Source of the DNA: Rhodobacteraceae bacterium UBA3069
GTDB taxonomy: Bacteria > Pseudomonadota > Alphaproteobacteria > Rhodobacterales > Rhodobacteraceae
Direction: 5' to 3'
Assembly (NCBI GenBank): GCA_002366795.1
Contig: DFBX01000100.1
Location: 1 to 58,271, forward strand
DNA length: 58,271 nt
The position numbers were made by a program, and so were the translations under genes. Below, piece by piece: positions 33,808-42,458 of the stretch. The first letter of the stretch is position 1; every line of letters starts with the position of its first letter. Below the pieces are notes generated by a model. That model searched no databases. It was given only the letters and a program-made list of their open reading frames with translations, and was not told the DNA's origin.

Positions 33808-34215
33808 ATGCACACAGGACGATGCTATTGCGGCGACATCACCTATGAAATCAAGGGCGAGGCGCTGATGAAGGGCCAGTGCCATTGCCGCGAGTGCCAA
33901 TATATTTCCGGCGGGGGCGCGAATTTCTTTATGGTCATGCCCGAAGATGGCTTTCGCTACACCAAGGGAACGCCCGCGCAGTTCACCCGCGATGATCTGG
34001 AGGCCCCGCGCACCCGCGATTTCTGCCCGCGCTGCGGCACGCATCTGCTGACGCGGCGGGCAACGGGTGGTGTGGTGATCGTCAAGGTGGGCACGCTGGA
34101 TGATCCGGTCGCGGCCTATGGCAGGCCGGAAACCGCGATCTTCACCATCGACCAGCAGCCGTGGAACATCGTGGCGGAAGATATACCTTGCTTCGAACGG
34201 ATGCCGCCGCGCTGA
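33808..34215 (+). CDS. GFA family (glutathione-dependent formaldehyde-activating-like) protein
   Basis: The 135-residue protein has the zinc ligands of the CENP-V/GFA fold: CYCGD near residue 6, 'GQCHCRECQYISGGGANFF' near 23-42 and 'FCPRCGTHLL' near 72-81. Despite the family name, most members are not shown to act on formaldehyde. No formaldehyde oxidation genes are adjacent. It converges with the HIT gene. Confidence 0.88.
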   Translation: MHTGRCYCGDITYEIKGEALMKGQCHCRECQYISGGGANFFMVMPEDGFRYTKGTPAQFTRDDLEAPRTRDFCPRCGTHLLTRRATGGVVIVKVGTLDDPVAAYGRPETAIFTIDQQPWNIVAEDIPCFERMPPR

Positions 34216-34236
34216 ACCGCGCAGCGGCAAGCCGGA

Positions 34237-34623
34237 TCAATCGCGCGGCGGCTGCACCATGCGGCCCATGCGACGACCGCCCAGCAGGTGGACATGCAGG
34301 TGCGGCACCTCTTGCACGCCGTCCTCGCCCGCATTGGAAATCGCGCGGAAACCCTTGTCGCCCGTGTCCGATTCAATGCCCAACATGGTGCAGACCTTGC
34401 CAATGCAGCGCATGAAATCGACGATTTCCGCATCCGAGGCAGCATTGCAGAAATGGTCGTAGGTGACATAAGGGCCTTTCGGGATCACCAGCACATGCAC
34501 CGGTGCCTGCGGCTGGATGTCGTGAAAGGCCAGGGCGTGTTCCGTTTCCAGCACGGTGTTGTTCGGAATCTCGCCGCGCAGGATCTTGGCAAAGATGTTC
34601 TGGTCGTCATAGGCGTAGGGCAT
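34237..34623 (-). CDS. HIT family protein (Hint-type nucleotide hydrolase)
   Basis: The 128-residue protein has the histidine triad in 'VPHLHVHLLGGRRMG' and the family N-terminus 'NIFAKILRGEIPNNTVLETE'. HIT proteins hydrolyse nucleoside phosphoramidates or related adenylates. It starts eight bases after the end of the GT14 gene, so the two are probably co-transcribed; the extended C-terminal 'MVQPPRD' is usual. Confidence 0.93.
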   Translation of the reverse strand: MPYAYDDQNIFAKILRGEIPNNTVLETEHALAFHDIQPQAPVHVLVIPKGPYVTYDHFCNAASDAEIVDFMRCIGKVCTMLGIESDTGDKGFRAISNAGEDGVQEVPHLHVHLLGGRRMGRMVQPPRD

Positions 34624-34631
34624 CGGCCACC

Positions 34632-36209
34632 TCAGTCAGCAAACAGGTAATGAGTTTCCGCTATTTCCTGCGCTTTCTCTTGCGAAATGGCAAGGAAGCG
34701 GGCCAGCCGCGCGGCGTTTTCCTCGGGCGGGAGCGCCTCTCGCATCCGGTGGAAATTCTCGTAATCGGCATCGCGGATGCGATCCGATTCAAAGGTCATG
34801 TCCTGCCGGATCGTGGGCAGCAGCCGTTCCAGCGTTTCACGCGCTGTCTGTTCCCCCGCCAGCCCGACCCGCTTGGCATGGCCGATCAGGTAGTCATCGG
34901 TGAACTGGCATTCAACTTCCAGAATTCGGGTGATCGACCGGTCCGAGGCGAAATCGTTCAGCAGTTCGATATTGTTCGGATCCATGCAGACGATCAACTG
35001 GTTGGTGTCGTAGTAATCGAACAACATCCGCATCAGCGCGCGGCGGTGCCGGGTCCGTTTGCCAAGGGTTGCCTGAATCCCGCCCAGATCGGGCAGATCG
35101 GTGTCTTCTTCGTTGAACAGGTAATCGATGGCCGGAATATTCGTGACCTGCCGTACCTTTTCCATCAGCCGCTTGGCAACATGCCATTTCTTGCAGACCA
35201 CGATCATCAGCTCGCGTTCGCGGCCAAGGGTCGATTCCGTTTCCCAGAACCGGCTGGCAAAGCGCCGCCCGATCCGACCGCGCCCGGTCAGGAACTTGAA
35301 CAGGCTGCGTCCTTCATTCGATATCTGGAAAGGCACACCCTCGGCGGCATAAAGATCGCCCAGACGGTTTTTCAGCTCTTTCGCCTCGGGGCTGATCTTG
35401 CGTGCGAACAGGAAATCCTGTGACAGAAGCAAGTCATAGTGATCGTTATAGAACGTCACCGGCATCCCGTAGTCCGAGAACATGAGGAAGGTCAGCGTGC
35501 GCGTCTCGATCTCGTCCTCGGGGATCAGGTGACGCACAAGGGTCTGGAAGAATGTCTCGTCCGGAATCCAAGTGGTGCGGAAAAACCGCATCACGTCCTT
35601 GCGCTGGCGGGTGAAATCCAGAATCCATTCAACGGTGCGGCGGCGCAGGCACCACCACTGGCTGCCGATCTGAACCTGGATGTCATGCGGTATCTCGCGC
35701 GTCAGGCCGAACTTCTGTTGCAACTTGAAAGAGGTGTAGAACCGCCATTTCTGCGTGCGTTCATTGAAGAAGTGCCTGTAAATCAGGCGGTCGCGCTTCA
35801 TCCCCGTCTTGATCCAGTCGCTTTCGAAGAAATCGAAACTTTCGACGTAGTCGACCTCGCGCCGGTCAAGGAACTCATGCGCGTATTCGGCCGATTTGAT
35901 CGCCATGCAATCGCCGGACAGCATGTAGAAATGGGTGGCGCGCGGGAAGGCATCGACCGCCGCTTCGACGGCATAAAGCGTCGCCTGCACAAGGCTCCAC
36001 TCGCCCCAGCCGCATTTGATCCGCTTGCGGGCGAAGGTGACGTTGGGGTTGTCTTTCAGCGCCGTCCTGATCTTGGCAAAATGTTCGGGTTTTGCACGCG
36101 CATCGAAGTGGATCGACATATAGTCGCCCACAGCGGTCAGCCGTTCTGCCTGCTTGATGATGGCATCCGGATCCTTGTGGCAGAGCAGGATGAATGCGAT
36201 TTTTGCCAT
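34632..36209 (-). CDS. GT14 (core-2/I-branching type) glycosyltransferase with DUF5928
   Basis: The 525-residue protein starts MAKIAFILLCHKDPDAIIKQ, typical of GT14 beta-1,6-N-acetylglucosaminyltransferase-like enzymes. 'FYMLSGDCMAIKSAEYAHEF', 'SQWWCLRRRTVEWILDF' and 'FRTTWIPDETFFQTLVRHLI' (the catalytic Glu region) complete the first domain, about residues 1-260. The remaining 260 residues match the Rhodobacterales-specific DUF5928, with 'ELMIVVCKKWHVAKRLMEKV'. It is cytoplasmic by sequence and likely builds a surface glycan. It is divergent from a sulfotransferase, a pairing that suggests a sulfated polymer. Confidence 0.85.
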   Translation of the reverse strand: MAKIAFILLCHKDPDAIIKQAERLTAVGDYMSIHFDARAKPEHFAKIRTALKDNPNVTFARKRIKCGWGEWSLVQATLYAVEAAVDAFPRATHFYMLSGDCMAIKSAEYAHEFLDRREVDYVESFDFFESDWIKTGMKRDRLIYRHFFNERTQKWRFYTSFKLQQKFGLTREIPHDIQVQIGSQWWCLRRRTVEWILDFTRQRKDVMRFFRTTWIPDETFFQTLVRHLIPEDEIETRTLTFLMFSDYGMPVTFYNDHYDLLLSQDFLFARKISPEAKELKNRLGDLYAAEGVPFQISNEGRSLFKFLTGRGRIGRRFASRFWETESTLGRERELMIVVCKKWHVAKRLMEKVRQVTNIPAIDYLFNEEDTDLPDLGGIQATLGKRTRHRRALMRMLFDYYDTNQLIVCMDPNNIELLNDFASDRSITRILEVECQFTDDYLIGHAKRVGLAGEQTARETLERLLPTIRQDMTFESDRIRDADYENFHRMREALPPEENAARLARFLAISQEKAQEIAETHYLFAD

Positions 36210-36243
36210 TCTGGAAACGAAAGCCCCTGTTTACGGTGATTGT

Positions 36244-36255
36244 TTATCTAGATAA
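36244..36255. promoter_or_regulatory. Palindrome TTATCTAGATAA in the GT14/sulfotransferase promoter region
   Basis: A perfect 12-bp palindrome 35 bases upstream of the GT14 start, in an AT-rich 139-bp divergent promoter region. It could be an operator for both genes. No bound protein is suggested by context. Confidence 0.35.
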
Positions 36256-36348
36256 TGATGAAGACGCATTGAATAAACACACTTTCTTTGGTTTTTTCTG
36301 TGCATGTATAACGCGCCGGCAACAAGTGCCGTCAACGGAGGCAAGAGT

Positions 36349-37167
36349 ATGGGTTTTCCCGGAACATGGATGACCGAAAGTGAAAGCGTGGTCTACCGCG
36401 TGGTGCCGAAATGCGCCTGCTCGACCATCGGTCAGATCATGTATTATTCCGACCATGGAGAGTTCTTCGATGGCGACATCCATGATGCTACCGGCGGGAT
36501 GCACAAGTGGGCGATCGAAGACAGCCAACCGCTGATCGAGGCGAACGTGAAAGGGCATAAATCCTATGCGTTCACATGCGTGCGCAACCCTTATACGCGG
36601 GTTCTGTCGTCGTTCTTCGACAAGATTTGCGGCATCCAGCGCAACGGCAAACGCTATCGCAACAACTTGGTGCCGCTGCTGATTCAGAAATACGGGATCG
36701 AGGTTGGCGGCGAGGATGGTAAAGAAGAATTCGACCAGATCCAGTCGTTTCGCCGCTTTCTGCTGTTCGTGCGCGACACCATCCGCTGGCGCCGCCCGAT
36801 GGACCCCGACATTCACTGGTCGGCCATGTTCGGTCATGTATCCACGTTCATCGTGAACGGCGGCACCTACGACAAGATTTTCTGGACCGAGCAGTTCAAC
36901 GAAGGCATGGACGACGTTCTGAAGGCGATCAAGACGCCGAAGCAGGTGAACCTCAAGAATATCCCGCGGTTTAACGAATCCGAAGGGCACGGGCCGAAAC
37001 GCGCCCATCCGGTCGAGGATTACTTCGACGATCTGTCGATGCACCTGATCTATGAAATCTACAAACGCGACTTCGACCTGTTCAAATACGATTTCGAAGA
37101 TCCGTCCAACAAGATGCCGATTGGCGAAATTGACCTGGACGAGGTTCACGCGAAACTGGGAGAATAG
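36349..37167 (+). CDS. Sulfotransferase family 2 protein
   Basis: The 272-residue protein has the 5'-phosphosulfate-binding loop 'VVPKCACSTIGQIMYYS' near residues 16-30 and the 3'-phosphate-binding segment 'TCVRNPYTRVLSSFFDKI' near residue 75-95. These fit carbohydrate sulfotransferases that use PAPS. There is no signal or membrane anchor. GGAGG is 8 bases before the ATG at 36349. It is divergent from the GT14 glycosyltransferase, its probable pathway partner, and is followed by a bidirectional terminator. Confidence 0.88.
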   Translation: MGFPGTWMTESESVVYRVVPKCACSTIGQIMYYSDHGEFFDGDIHDATGGMHKWAIEDSQPLIEANVKGHKSYAFTCVRNPYTRVLSSFFDKICGIQRNGKRYRNNLVPLLIQKYGIEVGGEDGKEEFDQIQSFRRFLLFVRDTIRWRRPMDPDIHWSAMFGHVSTFIVNGGTYDKIFWTEQFNEGMDDVLKAIKTPKQVNLKNIPRFNESEGHGPKRAHPVEDYFDDLSMHLIYEIYKRDFDLFKYDFEDPSNKMPIGEIDLDEVHAKLGE

Positions 37168-37175
37168 GCGAACAT

Positions 37176-37205
37176 AAAAACGGGGACCAATGCCCCCCGT
37201 TTTTC
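37176..37205. terminator. Bidirectional terminator
   Basis: AAAAACGGGG-N10-CCCCGTTTTT: a GC stem with A and T runs on opposite sides. It serves both the sulfotransferase (plus) and adenosine kinase (minus) genes. Confidence 0.85.
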
Positions 37206-37226
37206 ATGCCTTGGGTCCGGGCAAAA

Positions 37227-38216
37227 TCAGCCGATCAACCCCGCCTCTTCGAACAGTTTGGCCAAGTCCGCCTCGGGGCGGGCGCCGAAATGACTGATCA
37301 CCTCGGCCGCGGCCACGCAGCCCATGCGGCCCGAGACCTCCAGCGACGCACCCGTGGCATAGCCATACAGGAAACCCGCCGCGAACTGGTCACCCGCGCC
37401 GGTGGCATCCACCGGGGTGATTTCCGTCACCGGCACAACGGCCTCTTCCTCGCCCTGCACCAGCACGACGTCGTGGCCCGAACGGGTGCAGACGATCAGA
37501 CCCGATTCGCGCGACGCGGTTTCGAGCGCGAAACCCAAGTCGTCGGTTTCATACAGCGACTTCCACTCGTGTTCGTTGCCGATCACATAGTCCAATTCGC
37601 GGACCAACTGCCGGAAATCGGCCCGGTGCCGGTCCACGCAGAACGGATCAGACAGAGCGATGCCTGCCTTGCCGCCGCCCTTGCGGCAGGCTTTGGCCGC
37701 CGCCTCGAACGCCTCTTTCCCCTTGGGCTTGTCGTAAAGATAACCCTCAAGAAACAAGATTTCGGCCCCGCCAGCCACGTCCTCAGGGACGTCGCGCGGT
37801 CCAAGTTCGGCGGAAATGCCCAGATAGGTGTTCATCGACCGCTCGCCATCGGGCGAGACGAAGATCATTGAACGCGAGGTCGGCAATTCGCCACCCTCCA
37901 CCGGCGGGTTCACGAAATCGGTGCCGTCGGCGGCCATTTCCGCCGCATAGAACCGGCCCAGCGCATCGTTATGCACGCGCCCGATAAACCCCGTGGACAG
38001 GCCCAGATTGCCCAGCCCTGCCAGCGTGTTGGCGACCGAGCCGCCCGGCGCCTGTGTGCGGCTTTCCATACCAGCATAAAGCATCTCGCCGCGCTCACGC
38101 TCGACCAGTTGCATGATGCCTTTCTCGATTCCCATCAATTCAAGGAAGGAATCGTCGGATTGCGTGATCACGTCCACGATAGCGTTGCCGATGCCGACAA
38201 CCTTATAGTTTTTCAT
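37227..38216 (-). CDS. PfkB-family adenosine kinase
   Basis: The 329-residue carbohydrate kinase has 'GIGNAIVDVI' at the N-terminus, the PfkB signature 1 'APGGSVANTLAGLGNLG' and signature 2 'DATGAGDQFAAGFLYGYATG', whose Asp is the catalytic base. The 'FIGRVHNDALGRFYAAEM' and 'TGTDFV'-like ADGTDFV wording matches alphaproteobacterial adenosine kinases, which phosphorylate adenosine to AMP. Other nucleoside or sugar substrates cannot be excluded. Its start overlaps the end of the endonuclease III gene by 14 bases. Confidence 0.82.
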   Translation of the reverse strand: MKNYKVVGIGNAIVDVITQSDDSFLELMGIEKGIMQLVERERGEMLYAGMESRTQAPGGSVANTLAGLGNLGLSTGFIGRVHNDALGRFYAAEMAADGTDFVNPPVEGGELPTSRSMIFVSPDGERSMNTYLGISAELGPRDVPEDVAGGAEILFLEGYLYDKPKGKEAFEAAAKACRKGGGKAGIALSDPFCVDRHRADFRQLVRELDYVIGNEHEWKSLYETDDLGFALETASRESGLIVCTRSGHDVVLVQGEEEAVVPVTEITPVDATGAGDQFAAGFLYGYATGASLEVSGRMGCVAAAEVISHFGARPEADLAKLFEEAGLIG

Positions 38217-38856
38217 TCGGTTTTTCCGCGAATTGGCACAGATCGCGGATATGGCAAGCCGCGCATTTCGGTTTACGCGCAACGCAGATATACCGCCCGT
38301 GCAGGATCATCCAATGATGCGTGTGCTGCTGGAAATCGACCGGCACGTTGTCCTCGATCGCGCGTTCCACCGCGACGACATCCTTGCCGGGGCAGATGCC
38401 CGACCGGTTGCCGAGGCGGAAAATATGCGTGTCCACCGCCTGCGCCGGATAGTGCCACCACATGTTCAGCACCACGTTCGCGGTCTTGCGCCCGACACCG
38501 GGCAGCGATTGCAGGGCAGCGCGTGAATTGGGCACCTCGCCGCCGTATTCCTCGTGCAGGATATTCGACAGCTTGATCACGTTCTTGGCCTTTTGCCGAA
38601 ACAGGCCGATGGTCTTGATATGTTCGGTCAGGCCTTCTTCGCCCAGTGCCAGCATCTTTTCCGGCGTGTCGGCGATTTTGAACAGCGCCTTTGTGGCCTT
38701 GTTCACGCCCGCATCTGTGGCCTGCGCCGACAGGGCCACGGCCACCACCAGCGTAAAGGCGTTGACGTGGTCCAACTCTCCCTTGGGTTCGGGTTCGGCC
38801 GCCTGAAAGCGGGTAAAGACCTCCCGCAGGGTCTGGTAATCCATCTGCTTTGCCAT
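38203..38856 (-). CDS. nth: Endonuclease III
   Basis: The 217-residue DNA glycosylase/AP lyase has the HhH motif 'LQSLPGVGRKTANVVLN', the catalytic Lys and Asp (in 'GVGRKTAN' and 'AVDTHIFRLGNR') and the 4Fe-4S ligands spaced C-x6-C-x2-C-x5-C near the end (CVARKPKCAACHIRDLC). It removes oxidised pyrimidines. The ATG at 38856 gives the standard length; an upstream frame to 38886 adds nothing familiar. Confidence 0.97.
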   Translation of the reverse strand: MAKQMDYQTLREVFTRFQAAEPEPKGELDHVNAFTLVVAVALSAQATDAGVNKATKALFKIADTPEKMLALGEEGLTEHIKTIGLFRQKAKNVIKLSNILHEEYGGEVPNSRAALQSLPGVGRKTANVVLNMWWHYPAQAVDTHIFRLGNRSGICPGKDVVAVERAIEDNVPVDFQQHTHHWMILHGRYICVARKPKCAACHIRDLCQFAEKPNEKL

Positions 38857-39001
38857 GGTCCAGCTATGCCCTTTCTGTCGCCGCACGGCAAGCCGCGCCC
38901 TTATTGATAAAATTGCGCGGAATAGGTCGGGGGTAAAGCGGGGTATTTAGGGCAGCGTTAAATGCAATCGGCTTTTATCGGGATAACCCGGAGGGACTGA
39001 A

Positions 39002-39625
39002 ATGACGACTGCCGACTTGCCGATGTCCGGCCTTGGACCAGGCACTATCCTGATGACGAGCGAAGGCGAGATGCCTGTCGAATGGCTGGCGCCCGGCGAC
39101 AAGGTGCTGACCCGTGATCGCGGGGCACAGCCGGTTCTTTGGGTGAAACGGGTGCGCGCCAGTGCCCCCGGGAGCATGACGCTACCCGATCCGGTTGTGC
39201 TGTTTCCCGGCGATTGCGGCCGCGCCGCCATCCCTTGGGAAAAGCTGCGCCTGTCGCCCGGTCACCGCGTGTTGCTGCGCCTGCCCGAAGTCGAGTTGAA
39301 CTTTGCCGAGAAAGAGGTGCTGGCCAGCGTGTCGGACCTGTCGCGCCGGTCCAATGCACGGCCTGATCCCGAAATGGGGCCGCTGGTTTACCATCACATC
39401 GTCATGCCACGCCACGAATTGATTTTGGCGGGCGGTCTGTGGGTCGAAAGCACCGATGCCGCCATGGCCGCGCAACTGGATGCCCCCAATGTGGTGCGCC
39501 GCTCCTCCGATCTGTTCCAGCCGGGGGCGAAAACCGTGCGCATGTGCCTTACTTCGACCGAAGCGCAGTTGATCCGCACGGCAACCCCGTCCGATATGCC
39601 CCTGATGGATCTCATCGCGGCCTGA
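39002..39625 (+). CDS. Hint-domain protein without the splice-site cysteine
   Basis: The 207-residue protein has the Hint_2 block 'GPGTILMTSEGEMPVEWLAP' then GDKVLTRDRG, and block B 'LSPGHRVLLR'. In related proteins the first block starts at a Cys (C-F-x-P-G-T) that performs the N-S shift; here the matching position is Gly-Leu-Gly with no Cys or Ser. It therefore looks unable to self-cleave. The C-terminal 'VYHHIVMPRHELILAGGLWV' is typical of the family, which is abundant in Rhodobacterales. There is no signal peptide, and no large repeat protein is attached. Role unknown. Confidence 0.8.
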   Translation: MTTADLPMSGLGPGTILMTSEGEMPVEWLAPGDKVLTRDRGAQPVLWVKRVRASAPGSMTLPDPVVLFPGDCGRAAIPWEKLRLSPGHRVLLRLPEVELNFAEKEVLASVSDLSRRSNARPDPEMGPLVYHHIVMPRHELILAGGLWVESTDAAMAAQLDAPNVVRRSSDLFQPGAKTVRMCLTSTEAQLIRTATPSDMPLMDLIAA

Positions 39626-39703
39626 TCCGTCCTAAACCGCATTTTTCGGGTCGCGCCATCCGACCCCGCGCCCTAGGTTCATCCATGGAACCGGAGGGCA
39701 AAC

Positions 39704-40543
39704 ATGCTGCAACGCGACACAGAACAGGGTTACCATTTTCACGTCATGCGCCGTGCCATCGACGCGATTGATGCCGCCGATGGGCCGCTCTCGCTGGATC
39801 AGCTCGCCACCAAAATGGATATGTCGCCCGCGCATTTCCAACGCCTGTTTTCGCAATGGGCCGGTGTGTCGCCGAAACGCTATCAACAACATTTGCAACT
39901 GGATCAGGCGAAAAGGATGCTGGCCAGCAACATGACCACCCTTGCCACCAGTCACGAACTGGGCCTGTCCGGCACGGGCCGCCTGCATGATCTGTTCATC
40001 AAATGGGAGGCGATGAGCCCCGGCGAATTCGCCCGCAAAGGCGCAGGGCTGACCATTTATTGGGACTGGTTCGACAGCCCCTTTGGCCCGTCACTGGCCA
40101 TGGGCACCGAACGCGGGTTGTGTGGCATCGCCTTTTCATCCGAAACCGGCCCCGATGCCGCGATGCAGGATATGACCGCGCGTTGGCCCAATGCCGGCTT
40201 CATACAGGACGGCGCGCCACTGGCCCCCCATATCCAAACGGCCTATGCGCAAAAGGGCGAAACCCGCCTGCATATGATCGGCGCGCCCTTCCAGATTAAG
40301 GTATGGGAGGCCTTGCTGCGCATTCCATCGGGGCAGGTCACCACCTATTCCGAAATCGCGCAAAGCATCGGCAACCCCCGCGCCGTGCGCGCCGTTGGCA
40401 CCGCCGTGGGGCGCAATCCGGTCAGCTGGCTGATTCCCTGCCACCGCGCGTTGCGCAAATCCGGCGCGCTTGGCGGGTATCACTGGGGCCTGCCTGTAAA
40501 GCGCGCGCTTCTGGCCTATGAATCCGCCCGAGCCGACTCTTAG
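39704..40543 (+). CDS. Ada-like bifunctional AraC/methylated-DNA-cysteine methyltransferase
   Basis: The 279-residue protein joins an AraC-type HTH (about residues 15-105, 'DMSPAHFQRLFSQWAGVSPK' and 'SGTGRLHDLFIKWEAMSPGE') to an O6-alkylguanine transferase (about 115-275). The alkyl-acceptor Cys is at about residue 246 in 'SWLIPCHRALRKSGALGGYH'. It lacks the N-terminal zinc domain with the phosphotriester-accepting Cys of E. coli Ada, so it can repair O6-alkylguanine but not sense phosphotriesters that way. Located after the Hint gene; no operon evident. Confidence 0.92.
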   Translation: MLQRDTEQGYHFHVMRRAIDAIDAADGPLSLDQLATKMDMSPAHFQRLFSQWAGVSPKRYQQHLQLDQAKRMLASNMTTLATSHELGLSGTGRLHDLFIKWEAMSPGEFARKGAGLTIYWDWFDSPFGPSLAMGTERGLCGIAFSSETGPDAAMQDMTARWPNAGFIQDGAPLAPHIQTAYAQKGETRLHMIGAPFQIKVWEALLRIPSGQVTTYSEIAQSIGNPRAVRAVGTAVGRNPVSWLIPCHRALRKSGALGGYHWGLPVKRALLAYESARADS

Positions 40544-40650
40544 GCGGAATCTTGCCGATCCATCCGTGCTGTGCTGTTGGTGCCGCGCCATTCCACGCCC
40601 TATAAACACCGTGACCGGGCCGAAATGGCCCGCATAAAGAGAGGCACGAA

Positions 40651-41310
40651 ATGATCCGAGCATCCAAAGCCGTTCTGCTGCTGGCAGGCGCATCCCTTTT
40701 GACCGCAACAGCCTGCACCGATCCGGCCATGGTCTCGCCCAATGACCCCAACAAGAACGCCAAGCAGGGCGCGCTTCTGGGTGGCCTGATCGGTGGCGTG
40801 ACCGGCGCGCTAGTGTCCGACAACAAGGGCAAGGGCGCAATCATCGGTGCCGCTGTCGGTGCAGGCGCGGGCGCGCTGGTGGGCACCAACCTAGACAAGC
40901 AAGAGGCCGAACTGCGCCGCGATCTGGGTGGCAGCGCCACCATCACCAACACCGGCGACAGGCTGATCGTGACCATGCCGCAGGATATCTTGTTCGACAC
41001 CGACAGCGCCACGCTGCGCCCGACCCTGCGCAGCGATCTGCAAACGGTTGCCGCCAGCCTCAACACCTATCCGGGCACCACGGTGCAGGTTCTTGGCCAT
41101 ACCGACAACACGGGCGATGCGGCCTATAACTATGACCTCAGCCAGCGCCGCGCCGGTGCCGTCTCGGCCGAGCTGATCGCCGCGGGCGTCGCGCCCAGCC
41201 GCATTCAGGCCATCGGCCGAGGCGAGGAACAGCCCGTCGCATCCAACCTGACCCCCGAAGGGCGCGCGCAAAACCGCCGCGTGGACATCGTGATCCTGCC
41301 CAACGGCTGA
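40651..41310 (+). CDS. OmpA-family lipoprotein with glycine zipper
   Basis: The 219-residue precursor has a lipoprotein signal (lipobox LTATAC, Cys at about residue 22). A glycine-zipper segment follows ('GALLGGLIGGVTGALVSD', 'GAIIGAAVGAGAGALVG', about residues 40-78). The C-terminal OmpA peptidoglycan-binding domain (about 105-219) has 'ILFDTDSATLRPTLRSDLQT', 'VLGHTDNTGDAAYNYDLSQR' and 'GRGEEQPVASN'. It should tether outer membrane to cell wall, in the YiaD/Pal-like manner. A strong terminator follows. Confidence 0.92.
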   Translation: MIRASKAVLLLAGASLLTATACTDPAMVSPNDPNKNAKQGALLGGLIGGVTGALVSDNKGKGAIIGAAVGAGAGALVGTNLDKQEAELRRDLGGSATITNTGDRLIVTMPQDILFDTDSATLRPTLRSDLQTVAASLNTYPGTTVQVLGHTDNTGDAAYNYDLSQRRAGAVSAELIAAGVAPSRIQAIGRGEEQPVASNLTPEGRAQNRRVDIVILPNG

Positions 41311-41335
41311 TCCCTTTCCATTCCGAAAGACCCGA

Positions 41336-41367
41336 ACGCCCCGCCATTCGCGGGGCGTTTTCTTTTG
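41336..41367 (+). terminator. Rho-independent terminator of the OmpA lipoprotein gene
   Basis: ACGCCCCGC-CATTC-GCGGGGCGT followed by TTTCTTTT: a 9-bp stem with a T-rich tail 25 bases after the stop. Confidence 0.88.
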
Positions 41368-41464
41368 CGAACGTTGTTTGTGCATTGGCGCAGGCTGACT
41401 TTTCCGCAACGCGGCATATGTCATGCCCAGCACGGAAAACCACAGACAACCCAAGGATCGCACC

Positions 41465-42019
41465 ATGACCACGCATAAACTGATCGGCCTTTCCGGCTCA
41501 CTGCGGGCCGCCTCTTACAACAGCAAACTTCTGGCCGATGCCGCGCGCCATTATGGCAATGCCGATTATGCCGAAGGCGACCTGCGCCTGCCCCTGTATG
41601 ATGGCGATCTTGAAGCCGCCGACGGTATCCCGCCAGAGGTTCGGAAACTGGCCGAACAGATCACCGCAGCAGACGCGGTGCTGATTGCGACCCCTGAATA
41701 CAACAAGGGCATTTCCGGTGTGCTGAAAAACGCGCTGGACTGGATCAGCCGCGCGGGAACCGGGGCGGGCAACAGCCCCCTCAAGGAAAAACCCGTTGCG
41801 ATCCTCTCCGCCTCCTCTGGCCGCGCGGGGGGCGAGCGCGCGCAAATGATGCTGCGCTGGTGCCTGATGCCGTTCCAGACCCGCCTGCTGCAAGGGCCTG
41901 AAGTTCTGGTCGCACAAACCCACACCCAATTCGACGACGATCACCGCCTGACCGGCGACATAAACCTGAAAACGTTGCAAGGGCTGATGACCGCCCTGAA
42001 AGCCGAGGTGGAACGCTAA
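41465..42019 (+). CDS. NAD(P)H-dependent FMN reductase family protein
   Basis: The 184-residue flavodoxin-fold protein has 'GLSGSLRAASYNSKLLADAA' (FMN phosphate loop), 'VLIATPEYNKGISGVLKNAL' then DWIS, and 'ILSASSGRAGGERAQMMLRW'. Related enzymes (ChrR, azoreductase-like) reduce quinones, chromate or azo dyes. The ATG at 41465 follows AAGGA. Convergent with a VOC gene; specific substrate unknown. Confidence 0.88.
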   Translation: MTTHKLIGLSGSLRAASYNSKLLADAARHYGNADYAEGDLRLPLYDGDLEAADGIPPEVRKLAEQITAADAVLIATPEYNKGISGVLKNALDWISRAGTGAGNSPLKEKPVAILSASSGRAGGERAQMMLRWCLMPFQTRLLQGPEVLVAQTHTQFDDDHRLTGDINLKTLQGLMTALKAEVER

Positions 42020-42022
42020 ACC

Positions 42023-42415
42023 CTACACCGGATTGGCGATTTCCAGCAGGTTGCCATCAGGGTCACGGATATAGATCGACAAGATCGGCCCCGTGGCCCC
42101 GGTGCGCTGCACCGGCCCTTCCTCGACCGCGACGCCCTGCGCGACCAAATGCGCCTGCCATTGCAGCAGGGGCCGTTCGGTCAGGAAACACAGGTCGGCC
42201 GATCCGGGCTGCACATTGCGCGCCTTGGGGGCGAACTCGGCCCCATCGCGGTGCAGGTTGATTTTCTGTGCGCCAAATTTCAGAGCGGTGCGGCTACTGC
42301 CATCGGCTGGGGTAAAGGTTTCGGCCTCCATCCCCAATACGCCTTGATAAAAATCCACCGTGGCGGCGATATCCGCCACAGTCAGCACCAGATGATCCAG
42401 ACTGTGCAGTTTCAT
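42023..42415 (-). CDS. VOC family (glyoxalase/dioxygenase-fold) protein
   Basis: The 130-residue protein has two betaalphabetabetabeta units: 'LHSLDHLVLTVADIAATVDF' then YQGVLGM, and 'GPILSIYIRDPDGNLLEIAN'. The first His and the last Glu are standard metal ligands. Members include fosfomycin-resistance-like and lyase-like proteins; no specific activity can be assigned. The ATG at 42415 gives the family length, with AGGAG upstream. Confidence 0.88.
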   Translation of the reverse strand: MKLHSLDHLVLTVADIAATVDFYQGVLGMEAETFTPADGSSRTALKFGAQKINLHRDGAEFAPKARNVQPGSADLCFLTERPLLQWQAHLVAQGVAVEEGPVQRTGATGPILSIYIRDPDGNLLEIANPV

Positions 42416-42458
42416 TTCCAGATTGCTCCTGTGGCGTGGCAGTTCTAGCTTGCTTTGC

